Below, piece by piece: positions 43,533 through 46,354 of a stretch of DNA of 46,354 nt (positions within the stretch are counted from its first letter, which is position 1; each line of letters starts with the position of its first letter). Source of the stretch: Eimeria necatrix (lineage: Eukaryota > Apicomplexa > Conoidasida > Eucoccidiorida > Eimeriidae). The stretch spans positions 1 through 46,354 of the forward strand of contig NW_013655237.1 in the NCBI RefSeq assembly GCF_000499385.1, read 5' to 3'. Position numbers and translations under genes: made by a program. The notes beneath the pieces were generated by a model. The model had not been told where the DNA came from. It worked only from the letters and a program-made list of their open reading frames with translations, and searched no databases.

Positions 43533-45574
43533 GCTGTCAGCGTCTGTGCAGTGTGCTGGCACTGAATGAGCATGCCAATGCCTGTTTTATCCAAAAATAA
43601 TCCAGCAGGGGAAACCAAAAAATCTCTCCCATTGTTTTATCGTTGGTCTCTCAATGTTTTATCGTTGTTATTGAAGGGTGCTGAAGATAATCCTGTTTAT
43701 AGCCTCTGTATAGGGGTATCACGAGCAGGTGCTGTCGTTGCACATCATGTGTTGCCAGGATCCACTTTTGGTGCTCTCCAGGCCTATGCACGCCTAGTAG
43801 AGCTAACTATTTTCCGCGTAACTTCAACGCTCTGCCTATGTCATGGTGTACGTAGCCGTGTCGATGATCTAGTGGACGTTTATACCGTGGTTGCCTGTCA
43901 GCGCAGGTTGAACATCCTCAGACCGGATCACTTCAGATGGGCAGGCTTGTTCCATGGCACGTTTTTGAGTCCTTATTGGTAAAAGTAGTGCACAATCTGA
44001 AGGCATTATGGATATTCTAGATGCAGTGCTGTGGAAAAATATCATGTCTCGGCAGTTTCACGCAGCGAGACGCCAAAGGAGAGAGGCCCGATCAATAGTT
44101 TGTCTTTCCCTTAGTTTGTTCTTTCTCCTCCATTTTGGCAAAACAAGGTGCTTTTCGATGGTTTCTGACTAACCGTTGTTTAGGAACGAATTTCGACCTC
44201 TTGAAGTGTAGCTGAATATGAGAAAAATTCGTTCTTTGCAATGGTTTTTGTCTTCTGATACAGTAATAGAATGATGAACATGCATTTCACGCGGCGTTAC
44301 TCAATTGCGTACGGCTCCTACACGGCTCCCCGTTTTACTTAAATCCTTCTTAGGCGAATCAGAACACTTGCCAGATGCATAGTCTTCCAGATCCTATATT
44401 AAGCTCTCTTGGCAAGGGATGAGCCATCCTAGCCCAAAGGAGCCAGGATCACCTGCCTTGGAAGGAAGCGGCCATATCTGAGACTGTTTCCATCTATCGA
44501 GGCTGTCAGCACAGCACCCGGCTTGCTGAAAGATATTCTAACATTAGAGGTCATCTGCGCACGTCCCCAAATGCTCCGCCATCGAGCACATCTATGTTCA
44601 TCTATGTTAAAATCAATCTACTTTTAAACTAGTGGTCTTCACCTTCTGTTTCTTCCCTCATCTGACAGGGGAAGAAAAACTTTCAAAGATTCCAGCTCCT
44701 TGTAACAACTGTGACTCAGCATAGCGTGTTTCAGCGTTTGCGTTCCAGTGTGCCTTCTCTAGCTTCGGAAGACGGGAACAGAATGCATGCAAGGCAGCAA
44801 GTGAGAGAGCGGCGCGTAGGCTTTCTCGTATACGCATTTGACAGGAGGCTACGACGGCAAGAGATGCAGACTGCCTTCTCTAGCGTCTACTATTTTTCAC
44901 TGTCGTGCGCAGAAGGCTCTGCAACCCTTTGGGTTCTCAGCACGCTGTAAACAAAGCCAGCAGGCACGTTTGCCAGTTCTCTGCAGTCCAAAAATTACTT
45001 ATCTAATCAGCCAAGCACTTGGTTATGACTGCTGGTTTGCGACATACGAGAAAGAGTGCCTTGCTCTACAGTGTATTGTGTAGGACCTCACAGAAACTGT
45101 CAATGTGCTGCAGTGCTCTCGGTACCAAGATGTAGTGTCTGCAGACTCACACACGTGCCCGACCTCAAGGCTAATTAATCGCGCAATGCCTTAGCTAATT
45201 CATCCGCCCCATTATGGAATGCTGTTCACAAGCTGTTCCTTCGATAAATCAGACCTCCAATGCAATGTCCCGTTACGCAGATCCTCAGAACAAGACTGCA
45301 TGATTTTGCCACAAGCATGCTCTTTTAGTACATTTAAATAGTTTTTCATTTTTTTACAAGAATTTTGTTGCTGTTCTGCTTTGAAATATTGTCAAAATGC
45401 TGTAGAGTACGCCGAACGCCCATTCGCGCATAGCAAGCCTAGGGAGCCCGCTGGGCTAAGGCGGGAGCCGTGAGCGTGAACCTCGCTGTCTCGTTAAGAT
45501 GTCGTCTGCGCTCTCATATGAACCTCGAAGAAAATTTCTCCGCTTTTTCGAACTAGTGTCATTTGGTATTAAAA
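43533..45574. other. Type 1 3' flank, then type 2 upstream module copy 4
   Basis: 43533-44110 is the type 1 3' flank; a 138-codon frame at 43566-43982 lies wholly within it and is interrupted in other copies. From ~44400 the sequence is a diverged copy of the type 2 upstream module (GCAGAAGGCTCTGCAACCCT, CAGCACGCTGTAAAC, CACGTTTGCCAGTTCTCTGC). Confidence 0.5.
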
Positions 45575-46354
45575 ATGGCTCGCTTCTTCTTCTTTTCCCT
45601 CGTTTCGGTGCCACTGCTCTTCAACCAGGCACTCGCTCAGCAACAAGCTGCTGCTGCACAAGCACGTTTGGACTTTCTTGCGCATTCCTGTTCATGGTAG
45701 AAATGACAGCCTAATTTTTATCATCTCATTCGCATTCCAACATCTTGTGTGAAATTTCCCCAGAAAAATTGGACTGCTTGGAAGCAATGAACGGGCTGAG
45801 GACAGCAGCAGGCCTTGCTGAATTTAAAGAAGCGTCGACAGCCTCACAAACTCTACCGGAAAAAAACGTTCAAAGGGATGTAACCGTGAACGCTGAAACA
45901 CTTTGGGGGGAGATTTGCCCCAAAGTTACAGGGGTAAATTTCTCTCGGTTCATCGTAGATATAGACCCTCTCAATGTTCTAGGTTGTTTCGGCGCCCGAA
46001 ACTCTACTGGCGCTGTGCTTTGTTCTCGTTTCCTCTTCTTGTGTCCAGACGGAACCTGAAGAGACTACTGAAGCCAAGAAGTTGACTGGTACCTTTGCGT
46101 ACTACCCTGTTGCTGACGGCAAGAAGGACTGCAACGCTGCAGTCGAGTACTGGAAGGCCGGGTTCTCCCTCTTCAAAAATGAGCTTCCCCCAGAATTTAC
46201 AGAGACCAACAAAACTGCTGTTTACAGTGACAAAGCTGTGTCATTTGTCGCCCTGTACAACCCGAAACCCAACCCTGTTGTCAGCTGCGTGCTTCTCCAG
46301 TGTCCTACTGCGACTGTCCCTGGCGTCCCTGGTGGACGCAGACTCTCATCTGGC
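45575..46354 (+). CDS. Type 2 surface antigen (SAG family), gene 12, cut by the window end
   Basis: Exons 45575-45665, 45764-45933 and 46049 to the end of the window. Signal peptide MARFFFFSLVSVPLLFNQAL followed by AQQQAAAAQA, more Gln/Ala-rich than other type 2 copies. The exon 1 donor is GTTTGG, a weak match compared with GTGAGT in its paralogues. Exon 2 reads QKLDCLEAMNGLRTAAGLAE and ends GEICPKVTG. Exon 3 opens TEPEETTEAKKL and has YYPVADGKKDC, EYWKAGFSLFKNELPP, NPVVSC, LQCPT, a PGVPG linker and GRRLS; the window ends there. The rest of exon 3 and exon 4 are outside, so completeness cannot be judged. Closest to the gene at 10451 by the PGVP linker and by MNGLRTAAGLAEFK. Confidence 0.85.

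Noticed and set aside
43566..43982. 138-codon + strand open frame after gene 11
   Set aside because: It lies in the repeated type 1 3' flank, and the matching stretches after genes 1, 2 and 3 are not open.

Overview
The window is eukaryotic and almost certainly from a coccidian of the genus Eimeria (E. tenella or E. necatrix type). The evidence is a tandem array of four-exon genes for small secreted proteins with six conserved cysteines, the family signature (a DC-x-x-MN motif in exon 2, YWK-G-FSLF and SFVALYNP motifs in exon 3) and a hydrophobic C-terminal tail. This matches the Eimeria GPI-anchored surface antigen (SAG, TA4-like) multigene family. CAG-rich tracts also fit Eimeria. No housekeeping gene, tRNA, rRNA, transposase or CRISPR array was seen. 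A run of 100 N at 27119-27218 shows a draft assembly. All gene models are my reading of splice signals, reading phase and comparison between paralogues, with no transcript evidence.

Two SAG types are interleaved. Type 1 (signal exon ending in a GKAG-like sequence, Y-A-G-x-x-DC, CAFVTCTK, RRLQ) has eight apparently intact genes: + strand 651-1800, 2968-4112, 5445-6597, 15401-16574 and 42380-43532; - strand 31130-32283, 33806-34966 and 38169-39318. Type 2 (AQQDA signal exon, CPK-[IV]-T-G, YYPVxDxKxDC, EPVVSC, RRLS) lies only on the + strand: 10451-11599, 20091-21224, a broken or misassembled locus 25901-28143, and a gene cut by the window end at 45575. Seven type 1 pseudogenes or relics are present: 13787-14311 (+), 17570-18727 (+), 23023-23270 (-), 29812-30052 (-), 36208-37200 (-), 40417-40942 (-) and 41005-41417 (+). 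All intact genes share one architecture: exon 1 signal peptide (85-103 nt), phase 1 intron, exon 2 (167-179 nt), phase 0 intron, exon 3 (377-398 nt), phase 2 intron, exon 4 (115-133 nt) with the GPI-attachment tail.

Layout: 0-6.6 kb is a head-to-tail array of three type 1 genes. 6.6-10.4 kb is gene-free, with two tandem duplications and an orphan type 1 promoter-like flank. 10.4-30 kb holds three related units, each made of a long non-coding upstream module, a type 2 gene and a downstream stretch that (in two units clearly) carries an antisense type 1 relic; type 1 genes and pseudogenes are inserted between the first two. 31-41 kb is a minus-strand block of type 1 genes. At about 40.95-41.0 kb the orientation flips between two truncated relics. 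42-46 kb returns to + strand with one type 1 gene and the start of a fourth type 2 unit.

The genes probably do not form a pathway. They are paralogous sporozoite or merozoite surface proteins, and the locus reads as a birth-and-death cluster shaped by unequal crossing-over, segmental duplication and exon-deleting recombination.
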